64,000 nucleotides of DNA from Paenibacillus paridis (lineage in GTDB: Bacteria; Bacillota; Bacilli; Paenibacillales; Paenibacillaceae), in contig NZ_VCIX01000084.1 in assembly GCF_006345825.1 (NCBI RefSeq), positions 53,157 to 117,156 of the forward strand, given 5' to 3'. The first letter of the stretch is position 1. Each line of letters begins with the position of its first letter. The notes below the pieces were generated by a model. The model was given only the letters and a program-made list of their open reading frames with translations, did not search any database and was not told the origin of the DNA. Positions 1-7,402 of the stretch are shown here, one piece after another. The position numbers and the translations under genes were made by a program.

Positions 1-19
1 CCAAGCTTGGGGGATTGCA

Positions 20-472
20 GTGCTAAGTGAATCTCCTCTAAATAAGGAACTAAAAAAACATGTTGGACAAGAAGTGGGCAACTATAACAGTTATTCGTCT
101 CTATATAAAGAACTAAAGAAGCATCTGGAAGTTGACGGGGATATTTATGTTGCTGGAATGGTTTCGGTAATATTTCCTAATGTAGAGGCAGGAGTCATTG
201 AAGTTGCACTCTTTAAAGAAAGTGGCGAAGGTTTTTTATACGGACCAGAGGGTATTGTACGAGTTACGCGGAGTTGGGGAAATACCATTTCATCTAGTAA
301 GAAGGAGTATTACATCGATTTTATATCAGACTGGCCTTTTGGAAGCGGTAATCTACGGATTTACGCTGAGAATGAGTTTATACATTCGATTGATGTGAAG
401 GACTGCATTCCTCTTAGTTGGTATGTAGAAAATCCAGAGAAGTATGCGTATCAGACGAGGGTAGGAGATTAA
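20..472 (+). CDS. Hypothetical protein, 150 aa
   Basis: I do not recognise this protein. It reads from a GTG codon 20 bases into the window behind a short G-rich stretch. The true start could lie further upstream, outside the window. The sequence is soluble-looking, with no signal peptide or membrane segment. A charged lysine-rich N-terminus (residues 1-40) is followed by a region rich in alternating hydrophobic and charged residues with several aromatics, probably a compact beta-rich domain. A short inverted repeat (CTAACT/AGTTAG, 474-489) follows the stop but has no clear U-run. Its neighbours are decayed genes and transposase debris, so this may be an accessory gene. Coding status is likely from length and composition; function is unknown. 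Confidence 0.55.
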   Translation: MLSESPLNKELKKHVGQEVGNYNSYSSLYKELKKHLEVDGDIYVAGMVSVIFPNVEAGVIEVALFKESGEGFLYGPEGIVRVTRSWGNTISSSKKEYYIDFISDWPFGSGNLRIYAENEFIHSIDVKDCIPLSWYVENPEKYAYQTRVGD

Positions 473-538
473 GCTAACTGGCAAGTTAGTTTAACACGCC
501 GTAATTTATATAGAGTTTCAATTAAGGAGGTATGTTGA

Positions 539-835
539 ATTAACAGAAGGAGATGGAGATATTACGGAGCAACTTATCTTATTGGTTACATAATTTCAAT
601 TTATGGAACGGGCATTCCTCAGTGGTACTACTTAATTCCAGTAAAAATAGTGGCCTGTTGTTTTATGCTGATTGGTGGGAGTTCTATATATTATATGGCG
701 GAAGAAAAACTTCATTTATTATTGGCTTTCTATAAGTCATTAAAGTATATCGCAGTTTCATTTGCAATCTTATTCGTCTTTGCTTTGATACAGCATATTT
801 TTGATATTAACTTATCTGCAATAGTAGGAATTTAA
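539..835 (+). pseudogene. Frameshifted small membrane protein gene
   Basis: A good ribosome binding site (AAGGAGG, 525-531) precedes ATG/TTG codons that stop after three codons. The neighbouring frame is open from 539 to 835 and encodes a roughly 98-residue hydrophobic protein with about three membrane segments, but has no ATG of its own near that site. A second SD-like stretch with ATG at 553 starts a different frame that runs only to 735. The simplest reading is a small membrane protein gene disabled by a one-base indel near its start. I cannot assign a family. A rare start codon such as ATT at 539 would be the alternative. Confidence 0.4.
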
Positions 836-1216
836 TAGTTTAACTTGTTGAGCTCCCTCGAAATGATTCAGTTTCCTCACTCAGACTCATGAATTCGCAG
901 GATTTCATCCTGTAGTTAAGTTGAAGAGGAGGATGATGTAGGAGCCGGTGGTTGGGAGATGGAGATTTGGGCATGCGGAAGTAAAGGTAATTATGAATCA
1001 CCCATATTGTTCCATAATGCGCGCGTCTCCACTTCGCCCTAGCGATTCTCACTCCCACGTCTCAACGGGTCATAGCCTTTTCATTCCTTCGTCACATCTA
1101 ACTACGGGGTGGAGGTCGGTCTTTCTAACGGAACGGGTCCGAGCCCTTTTGTTCAATGTCTCCCGATACTCCGTGCATCTTGTCATCCTGCGAATGCATC
1201 AGCTGGTGAGGTCTAA
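836..1216. other. Intergenic, probable noncoding end of IS110-type remnant
   Basis: No convincing gene is present. The stretch lies directly 3' of the IS110-family transposase remnant, which reads on the minus strand. GC content is higher than in the flanking AT-rich sequence, and many short self-complementary segments are visible between about 1020 and 1200. IS110-family elements have long structured noncoding ends, which in the IS1111 group lie downstream of the transposase. That is the best explanation, but I could not delimit an element end. An open frame at 948-1220 has poor coding character. Confidence 0.3.
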
Positions 1217-2128
1217 TTAAGCTGCCTGTGGGAATACCTTTAACGGCTCGTAAGAAGTATTGTTTTTAGCTAAAGCTACGAGCATTCGTGCTGCTTTAGC
1301 GCATAAATTCATGATGGACTTCATCTTCTTCAGTTTCTTCTCCTCTACATTAAAACGATGTGCTGCTCGAATTTCTGGATTTGTCATGACCATACTCAGG
1401 GTCATAAGATAAAGAAAATGACGTAAGCGTGGTCGGCCGCGTTTACTGAGAACCATCTTTCCTCTCCGTTTCCCTGAGCTATCCACGGCTAGATTTGTTA
1501 CATTGATGCCCCGTATTTCAAGTAGTTTTTGTGCATAGGGAATACGCACAAGAATGATACGGAGCTCTTGCTCAATTTGTTCAAGCTGATGCTGGGCTAG
1601 GACATATTCTTCGAGCAACTGCCCAAGAAGCTTGTACGCGCGAAGTGCTTGAGTAGTGCCTACACTGGTCTTTGCAAGTGAAATGAGCAGTTCAGCACGT
1701 TTAACACCAGCATGACGTTTAGCATATTGCTTCCAACCGATAAGAACTTGTTCTGTAGTTAGCCGACTGATCTCTTTCGGTAGTGGAAAGAGCCTGAGCG
1801 TTGCGATTGCACTGGTGCACGTAAGAATTTTAAAGACCTGTCGAAGTTCAGGAAAAAAAATATCTACCCAGCGATGGATCTGAGTAACCGCAGCATTGAG
1901 GCGTTTTGTAATTGTTTCTCGATTTGCCATAAGAATACGTAGTTCCTCGTAATCTTCGGGGTGGAAACGAACAGGGGAGTAGTATCCGTTTTTGACCATG
2001 TCAGCAATGACTAGTGCATCCTTATGGTCGCTCTTAGACGGTGTGTTATCCCGGTTTTCTTTGTTCTTTTTGACGAGATGAGGATTTACCAAAACGGGTT
2101 TAATGCCTTTGATTGAGGAGTCAACGTG
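1217..2128 (-). pseudogene. IS110-family transposase remnant
   Basis: The reading frame matches the middle and C-terminal parts of IS110/IS116/IS902 transposases. It shows the characteristic stretch with N-R-D-N and K-S-D-x-K-D-A-L near its N-terminus (the end of the DEDD RuvC-like domain), a coiled helical middle and a C-terminal Tnp_20-type region with S-K-R-G-R-P-R-L-R. The normal N-terminus of about 90 residues with the first catalytic Asp is missing; the frame is closed by a stop at 2129-2131. A segment of about 40 residues also appears to be missing just after the L-E-I-R-G-I-N motif, where intact relatives have a G/A-rich helix-hairpin segment. The 291-residue frame from a TTG at 2092 is therefore most likely inactive. 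I infer an ancient insertion damaged by deletion. Confidence 0.8.
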
Positions 2129-2404
2129 CTACGAGCGCTGCTATTTCGAGTCATGATGCCGTTGGTGGCAAAGAATCGCGCCTTTAAAGCATTACATCAG
2201 TACTACACCAAACGGCCATCCAATCCATTGAAAAAGATGCAATCGCTCATAGCGCTTTGCGGCAAGTAAATACGAATTCTCTTTGGTGTCCTGAAAAAGG
2301 GGCATCGGTTTAGTGAAGAAAAGATGTTGCAGGATATCCCACGGTTCACGGAAGTGTCGTTAGCAATGCTTGTCATGTGCGAAAGAAAATCGTTCAAAAT
2401 CTAA
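2126..2404 (+). pseudogene. C-terminal remnant of a second IS110-like transposase
   Basis: On the plus strand this frame reads the typical C-terminal end of an IS110-type transposase: a leucine/arginine-rich helix, then L-H-Q-Y-Y-T-K-R, N-P-L-K-K-M-Q-S-L-I and a helical tail. An in-frame TAA at 2267-2269 sits inside the conserved C-terminal helix, where relatives have a leucine codon, so a single TTA-to-TAA change would explain it. Translation then continues in the same frame to the stop at 2402-2404. No N-terminal part is present. The remnant abuts the opposite-strand transposase remnant at about 2126-2130. Confidence 0.65.
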
Positions 2405-2426
2405 GGAATAAGCGTATTTAAGAGGA

Positions 2427-2456
2427 AAACGATCCTTCATAGAGGGAGGATCGTTT
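2427..2456. terminator. Hairpin with 10-bp stem
   Basis: Perfect arms AAACGATCCT and AGGATCGTTT enclose a 10-base loop. The A/T-rich stem ends could act as a weak bidirectional terminator for the transposase remnant. The U-run is only three bases plus TAAT. Confidence 0.55.
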
Positions 2457-2636
2457 AATCATTTTCGCGATTAACTTCAATTAGCGGATTCATAAATATG
2501 TCCGTATCTCGGCTCAAATTTGAAGGAGGAAAAAATATGCCGTATGGCTTCTCATTAGGTTCAAGCGAATGAAACAATGTATTTTTATTGTAAAACGATA
2601 AATAAAATGATAAAATCAAAAAAAGAGGTGAAATAG

Positions 2637-3110
2637 ATGAAAAAAGAGACGCTTTTTTTAAAAGTTGTTCTGGTTGTTATGGCAATTCCTGCATTAGTGA
2701 TGTGTTTTTATGGACTCCCAGCGATGGCGCATAGTATGATGCCGGATTTCCCGGATATTAAAGTTTATCTTTCCGCTTTGGCTGCGTATGTGGCGTCTAT
2801 TGCATATTTATTTACGCTACTTCAGGCATTTAAGCTTCTCAGGTACATTGACACAAGTACCGCTTTTTCGCAAACCTCTGTTTTAGCGCTTAAGAAAATA
2901 AAGCAAGCAGCGGTTGTCGTATCACTCATGTTTGCATGTAATCTCCCGCTTTTCTACTTTGTAGCTGACGGTGCTGATGCACCAGGCGTCATGGTCATCG
3001 GGCTAATGATAACCTGTGCGCCAATCGTAATCGCAGTATTTGCAGCAGTTCTTGAGAAATTGCTCAAAAACGCGATCGAGCTCAAAGAAGAACAGGAGTT
3101 GACCGTATGA
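2637..3110 (+). CDS. DUF2975 family membrane protein
   Basis: A 157-residue integral membrane protein with four predicted membrane helices (about 8-30, 45-65, 87-110 and 115-140). Length and layout match the DUF2975 family. Members of that family are usually encoded immediately upstream of a tiny Cro/C1-type regulator, exactly as here. The start ATG follows AAAGAGGTG with good spacing, and the stop overlaps the start of the next gene (ATGA), implying translational coupling. The molecular role of the family is not established; the pairing suggests a membrane partner or target of the small HTH protein. Confidence 0.85.
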   Translation: MKKETLFLKVVLVVMAIPALVMCFYGLPAMAHSMMPDFPDIKVYLSALAAYVASIAYLFTLLQAFKLLRYIDTSTAFSQTSVLALKKIKQAAVVVSLMFACNLPLFYFVADGADAPGVMVIGLMITCAPIVIAVFAAVLEKLLKNAIELKEEQELTV

Positions 3111-3310
3111 TAGTGGTTAACATTGACGTCATGCTTGCGAAGCGGAAAATGAGCGTTACTGAGTTATCGGAGAAAGTTGGCATTACAATGGCGAACCTGT
3201 CGATACTTAAAAACGGAAAAGCGAAAGCCATTCGAATCTCAACACTCGAATCGATCTGCAAAGCTCTCGATTGCCAGCCAGGAGATATCCTCGAATATCG
3301 TCAGGATTGA
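3107..3310 (+). CDS. Small Cro/C1-type HTH regulator (YozG-like)
   Basis: This 67-residue protein is essentially one helix-turn-helix domain. It opens with a strand-like segment and the helix M-L-A-K-R-K-M-S, then V-T-E-L-S-E-K-V-G-I-T and the recognition helix region around N-L-S-I-L-K-N-G-K-A. It ends with a typical L-D-C-Q-P-G-D-I-L-E tail. This matches the small XRE/HTH_26 regulators related to B. subtilis YozG. It overlaps the DUF2975 gene by four bases and is co-transcribed with it. It probably autoregulates the pair, but no operator could be defined. Confidence 0.88.
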   Translation: MIVVNIDVMLAKRKMSVTELSEKVGITMANLSILKNGKAKAIRISTLESICKALDCQPGDILEYRQD

Positions 3311-3314
3311 ATAA

Positions 3315-3527
3315 AATAAAAAACGGCCGTACGTCGCAGATGTAAGTAATGATGAAGAGTTCGAAAGCTATATTAATCCTTACGGCTACATAACCTTCGC
3401 CTTTGATGTTAACGGCAATATGACACTATACCATAAGAATAACTTAATAATAATAATGCTTGCTCATGACCATTGTTTAATGTCGGGTGACAATACACCG
3501 TTTATGAGACAGGTTATTTTAAATTAA
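3315..3527 (+). pseudogene. Orphan C-terminal gene fragment
   Basis: An open stretch of about 70 codons has good coding character (Y-I-N-P-Y-G-Y-I-T-F-A-F-D-V-N-G and later M-L-A-H-D-H) but no start codon; a stop lies just upstream. It looks like the C-terminal end of a small soluble protein whose 5' part has been lost. Small immunity-type proteins can end this way, but I cannot name the family. The rest of the 3311-3671 gap holds only a palindromic stretch near 3545 and the terminator below. Confidence 0.35.
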
Positions 3528-3594
3528 AGATACAGTTTTTCATTACGCTAACGGAGAACGTTAGTTCAGCAAACCACTCGCCTCCACCATGTGT

Positions 3595-3624
3595 AACCCC
3601 GACCGCAAGCGGTCGGGGTTTTTG
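3595..3624. terminator. Intrinsic terminator
   Basis: The stem ACCCCGACCGC/GCGGTCGGGGT is followed by TTTTTG. The bases just before it (GCCTCCACCATGT) are shared with the terminator at 13301, see findings. Confidence 0.85.
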
Positions 3625-3671
3625 TTATCTTAAATATGCCGTTAACTGTTCTAACCTTTGTTTTATATAAC

Positions 3672-4526
3672 TTATTGAATGGGCTCTAATGCCAGAGAGT
3701 GAATAATTTCCTCTTGGGAAAAAGGTTTTTTCCTTCCCAATTGTTTAACTCTTACCATAAAGGGGCTTCCAGGATTTTTCATATGGAAAAAGCCAGGTAT
3801 GCGCATCACTCTCGAAAGATTGGTTATCATGGGATCAGAGCTGAATTTTTTGGCTAAAGCTTTTTGAATTGGAACGAATTTGCTTACGGTTCCGCCTTGA
3901 AGGGTCCAATAGATGTGATATCCGTTTTTAGTTTCGATAATCATCGTATCCTTGATTTGAGTCTTGAATTTTTTTAGAAACGCATTTTTTAATTTCGTTA
4001 CTCTTTGTTTTTTTCGCAGAGCTAGAAGGTGGTATTTACCTTGTTTAGTTTTTTTAACGGTAATGGATAGAAGTTGTTCTGCGGGGTCAGATTGAATGGA
4101 TTCAATCATCTGCTTCACTTGTTCTTTTGTGTCTAAATGCATGGAGATTTTGTTTAGGTCTACATCAATGAACTGCGCTCTTATTTTTCTGAAATCACTA
4201 GTCCTTGTTTCTCGGTAATTGATCTCCATAAAAACGGCATAGCCTCTTTTATTTTGAGTGAGAACATGTATGGGTTTATTCCTCTTGGAGAAAAGAGTGA
4301 ACTGAGGTGTGCGTTTTTCAAGTAGATTGAGAGGTTTATGGAGTGTTATCGCTGGGTGAATAGAAGAGGAGCTGAATTTCTTGTTTTTGTTTTTAGGGTC
4401 ATGGACTAAAATAAAGTGAAGTTGTTCGTTCGGCTTGCAGCCTAGTTTTTTAATAAAATGGCGTGCGTGACTGGAGAACCTTCGCAAATTTTTGGAATAT
4501 CTCTTTGAGCTTAGACGTTGTGCCAT
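3672..4526 (-). CDS. Orphan RepB-type DNA primase-like protein
   Basis: The 284-residue protein is very basic at its N-terminus. It then shows an archaeo-eukaryotic-primase-like core: an acidic pair in F-I-D-V-D-L-N-K (about residues 117-124), the motif I-E-T-K-N-G-Y-H-I-Y-W (about 200-210) and R-V-M-R-I-P-G-F-F-H (about 243-252). This arrangement of a D-x-D strand, an aromatic H-x-Y strand and an arginine-containing motif before a G-F-F-H turn is typical of the RepB_primase-like domain of plasmid and phage replication proteins. The ATG follows AGGAGAGGTGG. No helicase or other replication gene accompanies it, so it is probably a domesticated or stranded mobile-element gene. Family membership is inferred from motifs only. 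Confidence 0.65.
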   Translation of the reverse strand: MAQRLSSKRYSKNLRRFSSHARHFIKKLGCKPNEQLHFILVHDPKNKNKKFSSSSIHPAITLHKPLNLLEKRTPQFTLFSKRNKPIHVLTQNKRGYAVFMEINYRETRTSDFRKIRAQFIDVDLNKISMHLDTKEQVKQMIESIQSDPAEQLLSITVKKTKQGKYHLLALRKKQRVTKLKNAFLKKFKTQIKDTMIIETKNGYHIYWTLQGGTVSKFVPIQKALAKKFSSDPMITNLSRVMRIPGFFHMKNPGSPFMVRVKQLGRKKPFSQEEIIHSLALEPIQ

Positions 4527-4765
4527 TGGACCACCTCTCCTTTAAAGCATGCGTTACAATCTCAGTTCTGTTCTAAACAATCATATTCTGGCAAGAGGAT
4601 ACAAGTGTAAGGGGCGGTACCCATTTTTCGATATTAGATATGCGGTTGTGGAATATGCATTCCCTCGAGCTTTTATTGCGGAATCGTCATCTTGACAAAC
4701 CGTCATTGTAAAAAGATACTTATTCGAAGTGGAGATTGTTGGCACAGTCAGAGGGGGGAGAAAGC

Positions 4766-6661
4766 ATGGATTGGGAAGCCCACATCGAAAGGTGGAGCCG
4801 AACTGCCGTTAGATTACTGGATATTAGACAGTATTGTGTGGAGAATGGAACGGTACCAGATCGCTATGTGGCGCAGGATAGCTTTTTTGTAGTTACTACC
4901 CATGGAGAGGCGAGGGTGAGCCTGTCGGGAGCGGCGTATCATACCCGTTCATTTCACATTTTGCACGGAGGAGCGGGATTGGAACTAGCTTTTATGCCGA
5001 TGGGAAACGACTTCTCTTTCTATTTGATTCTGTATAAAGCCGAATGCGTCTTGCCAGAGGATCGGGAGAGCTTTCAAATGTCATATTCATTTACTCCTTA
5101 TGCAATGCTGCCTTTGCAGGAAAAGTGTCAAGCGATGGATCGCCAGTGGAATCAAGCAACCCCGATAGACAAGCTGCAGGCACAGTCTGCCTTCCTTCCA
5201 TTTGTGCATGAGATCATGCGACAATTGTTCACGTCAGCAACAGAAAACAGTAGACGGAACGTGGTCACTGAAGCCATTCACTATATACATGAGCATTACA
5301 GGAAGTCGATTACAGCCGAGGAATTAGCCGGATTTTACAACTGCAGCGCGAGCTATTTGTCTCGCTTGTTCAAAAACCAGATAGGGGTAGGCCCGATTGA
5401 ATACCTTATTCATGTGCGAATCCACAAGTCAAAACAGCTCCTGCTGAGATCGGAGGCGCGTATTCAGGAAATAGCGAGCAGTGTGGGCTATGCGGATGTC
5501 TATTATTTCAGTCGCTTGTTCAAAAAGTATACCGGCTCCTCTCCGATTCAGTTCCGGGAGGACAATCGGCAGACTGTTCAGTATAATCCATTAAGACTGT
5601 TAAAATCGTCTATTGTATCTCCAAAGCTTGTTTCCCATAATGAGAATGAGAGTTATTATCAGTACAATGGGGAAGGGGACACATCGATGTTCAGATTTTC
5701 AAGACCAACGTTCGGAGCAATGATGCTTTTATGCACAGCTTTGCTTTTGAACGCATGCCAGGCAGGCAACAATACAGGGGCACCGGTATCCTCGCCTGCT
5801 CCAACAGAGCCCACTGCGGCAAACACAGCTGCAGAAACGCGTATTTACGAGCATTTGAAAGGCCAAACGGAAATTCCTGTGAAGCCTCAGCGTGTAGTTA
5901 CCCTTTTTCATTTGGGAGAACTGCTGACGCTTGGCGTGAAGCCGGTAGGTGCAACTAGCTTTATTCTGAAAAATCCGCTGCTAAGCGATGTTTCTGATAT
6001 TGTAGATGTTGGGGTTCCGCCTGATGCAGAGAAGATTCTGTCACTGGAGCCTGATCTCATTATTACAACAGGACCCTTTGCCGAGGTAGTTGAGGGCGGG
6101 TACGAAGCGCTAAGCAAAATCGCACCAACCATTATTGTGGAGCAATACAATGATCCAATCAAGGATGTTGAAATGTTTGGCGATATTCTTGGCAAGGAAG
6201 AGGAAGCGAAGCGGTGGAATGAGGCGTTTGCAACAAAAATAGCCGATTACAGGGAGAAGATTAGCCCGTTCATTGGGGCCGATGAAACCTTCTCGATTTT
6301 GAATGTGCGTCCCGATGCGCTTTATGTTTATGGTGATACCAACATGGGAGGCAATATTATCTACAAATATCTGGGTTTAAAGCCCACAGATAAAGTAGAG
6401 ACTGACGTTATTAATGGAGAAACATGGGAGATATCTGCCGAGGTCATCCCTGATTTTATAGGTGATCGGTTATTCCTAGCTGTGAATAAAGGGTCAGAGG
6501 AAAAGCTGAAGGAAGTGGAAAAACTTATTCAGCATTCTCCAGCAGGAAAAGCGGGAAGGGTCTACAAAATTGATTTCGATCAATTTCTTCCCAGTGATCC
6601 GATTTCTGTAGAAAAGCAGTTGGATATTATCGTTAATATGTTGGTTGAAAGCAGTAGTTGA
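4766..6661 (+). CDS. AraC-type regulator read in frame into a siderophore-binding lipoprotein
   Basis: One uninterrupted frame of 631 codons. ATG 4766 is preferred over the upstream TTG because it follows GAGGGGGGAG. Residues 1-170 resemble an AraC cupin-type sensor, and residues about 175-275 contain two HTH motifs of the AraC/XylS type, ending with the usual S-P-I-Q-F-R-E. Next comes about 35 residues of low-complexity linker. Then a complete lipoprotein signal peptide begins at residue 308 (L-L-L-N-A-C lipobox), followed by a ferric-siderophore-binding fold to the end. A true cytosolic fusion such as B. subtilis Btr would not carry an internal lipoprotein signal. The DNA of the linker contains a promoter and a Fur-type box. 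I therefore read this as two genes whose boundary lost its stop codon. Whether a fused polypeptide is made cannot be seen. The proposed role is sensing and capture of a ferric siderophore. No permease gene is adjacent. Confidence 0.8.
   Translation: MDWEAHIERWSRTAVRLLDIRQYCVENGTVPDRYVAQDSFFVVTTHGEARVSLSGAAYHTRSFHILHGGAGLELAFMPMGNDFSFYLILYKAECVLPEDRESFQMSYSFTPYAMLPLQEKCQAMDRQWNQATPIDKLQAQSAFLPFVHEIMRQLFTSATENSRRNVVTEAIHYIHEHYRKSITAEELAGFYNCSASYLSRLFKNQIGVGPIEYLIHVRIHKSKQLLLRSEARIQEIASSVGYADVYYFSRLFKKYTGSSPIQFREDNRQTVQYNPLRLLKSSIVSPKLVSHNENESYYQYNGEGDTSMFRFSRPTFGAMMLLCTALLLNACQAGNNTGAPVSSPAPTEPTAANTAAETRIYEHLKGQTEIPVKPQRVVTLFHLGELLTLGVKPVGATSFILKNPLLSDVSDIVDVGVPPDAEKILSLEPDLIITTGPFAEVVEGGYEALSKIAPTIIVEQYNDPIKDVEMFGDILGKEEEAKRWNEAFATKIADYREKISPFIGADETFSILNVRPDALYVYGDTNMGGNIIYKYLGLKPTDKVETDVINGETWEISAEVIPDFIGDRLFLAVNKGSEEKLKEVEKLIQHSPAGKAGRVYKIDFDQFLPSDPISVEKQLDIIVNMLVESSS
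5613..5660 (+). promoter_or_regulatory. Internal promoter and Fur-like box for the lipoprotein
   Basis: TTGTAT (5613-5618) and CATAAT (5636-5641) are separated by 17 bases. Directly downstream, GAGAATGAGAGTTATTATC (5642-5660) matches the 19-base Fur consensus at 15 positions. The site lies in the translated linker between the two halves of the 4766-6661 frame. Confidence 0.6.
5687..6661 (+). CDS. Ferric-siderophore-binding lipoprotein (probable separate start)
   Basis: An in-frame ATG at 5687 follows a strong SD (GGGGAAGGGGAC, 5669-5680) and would give 324 residues. The N-terminus is a classical lipoprotein signal with the lipid-anchored Cys at residue 24, followed by a Pro/Thr/Ala-rich tether to about residue 45. 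The rest matches the FepB/FhuD-type binding fold: an R-V-V-T-L-F-H-L-G-E-L-L strand-helix, a P-D-L-I-I-T-T segment, a long connecting helix and a C-terminal lobe ending near residue 320. In Firmicutes such proteins deliver ferric siderophores to a BtuCD-like permease at the membrane. The Fur-like box upstream supports iron-repressed expression. Permease and ATPase genes are not in this window. Confidence 0.75.
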   Translation: MFRFSRPTFGAMMLLCTALLLNACQAGNNTGAPVSSPAPTEPTAANTAAETRIYEHLKGQTEIPVKPQRVVTLFHLGELLTLGVKPVGATSFILKNPLLSDVSDIVDVGVPPDAEKILSLEPDLIITTGPFAEVVEGGYEALSKIAPTIIVEQYNDPIKDVEMFGDILGKEEEAKRWNEAFATKIADYREKISPFIGADETFSILNVRPDALYVYGDTNMGGNIIYKYLGLKPTDKVETDVINGETWEISAEVIPDFIGDRLFLAVNKGSEEKLKEVEKLIQHSPAGKAGRVYKIDFDQFLPSDPISVEKQLDIIVNMLVESSS

Positions 6662-6751
6662 GAAGCGGCAATTTGACTCTGTTTCAATAAAAGTCGAATA
6701 CGACATGGTTAGATGGAGCGGTTGGCAGGATTATTTATAGTAGTAAGCAAG

Positions 6752-6786
6752 CCCCAGACCGTCGTTAGGTCGGGGTTTTCTTTTTC
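6752..6786 (+). terminator. Intrinsic terminator
   Basis: CCCC-A-GACC pairs with GGTCGGGG (one bulged A) around a 7-base loop, followed by TTTTCTTTTT. It closes the siderophore locus. The interval 6790-7075 shows no gene. Confidence 0.75.
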
Positions 6787-7077
6787 GGACATAAAACTAT
6801 GTATTAATAGATTCGTAGACCGGCCATCCATATCATCTTGTTCACTTCTTCTCACTAACTTACGATTGCGCTCTGTTCTTAAATGGGTTATTCTTCAATG
6901 AGCGCCCCATTTGTGCTGTGTAATTACATACTCTCGGTGATAGAATTGAGCAAGTGTGGGATTGATTAGGAGGAGTAGATTGGTATACATATGCTGTTTT
7001 TTGATAGGTTTGTTTCTTCCCGTTCCGGGAGCCTAGTCTTAAATCGGTAGGATTAAACGATAACTTCATAATACTTA

Positions 7078-7240
7078 GGTAATTGGTGCTGTGTGAACAC
7101 AGCTTAAAATGGAAGATCAGTGCAAATCTGACGCGGTCCCGCCACTGTAATGCTGAGTATGCTAACGTGTTTCCACTGTATTGTATACGGGAAGGAGTTA
7201 GCCATACGATGAAGCAAAGCCAGGATACATGCCATTTGCT
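7078..7240 (+). promoter_or_regulatory. Cobalamin riboswitch aptamer
   Basis: Hallmarks appear in the right order: GGTGCTGTGTGAACACAGC (P3-like hairpin) followed by TTAAAATGGAA, the highly conserved core CGGTCCCGCCACTGTA at 7134-7149, a variable arm ending in GGGAAGGAGTTAGCC, and the B12 box AAGCCAGGATACATGCC near 7217-7233. The aptamer lies 165 bases upstream of the large SLH gene and in the same orientation. Ligand class (adenosylcobalamin or another corrinoid) cannot be decided by eye. Confidence 0.93.
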
Positions 7241-7326
7241 TTTTCTGCGACTTCACGAGGATGAAAGGAGAGATGTTTAACTGTGCATTTATTTGGGCAT
7301 TGCTGTGTCCTTATGTCCGTTTGTCA

Positions 7327-7366
7327 AACACCTTTCACAATGACGAGTGAGAGGTGTTTTTTGTTT
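7327..7366 (+). terminator. Riboswitch-associated intrinsic terminator
   Basis: A 12-bp stem, AACACCTTTCAC with GTGAGAGGTGTT (one G-U pair), is followed by TTTTGTTTT. It sits between the cobalamin aptamer and the gene start at 7403, so control is most likely by transcription attenuation: ligand bound, gene off. Confidence 0.85.
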
Positions 7367-7402
7367 TGCCATAATAAAAAATAATAAAGGAGATGGATCA
7401 AT

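Noticed and set aside
948..1220. Open frame of 90 codons on the plus strand
   Set aside because: Poor coding composition (high Ser, His and Arg), no ribosome binding site, and it lies opposite the noncoding end of the transposase remnant.
1..4600. Left end as an active prophage or integrated plasmid
   Set aside because: No integrase, structural genes, attachment repeats or intact transposase; only remnants and an orphan primase.
7083..7280. Open frame of 65 codons on the plus strand
   Set aside because: It coincides with the cobalamin riboswitch, whose conserved core and B12 box explain the sequence better.
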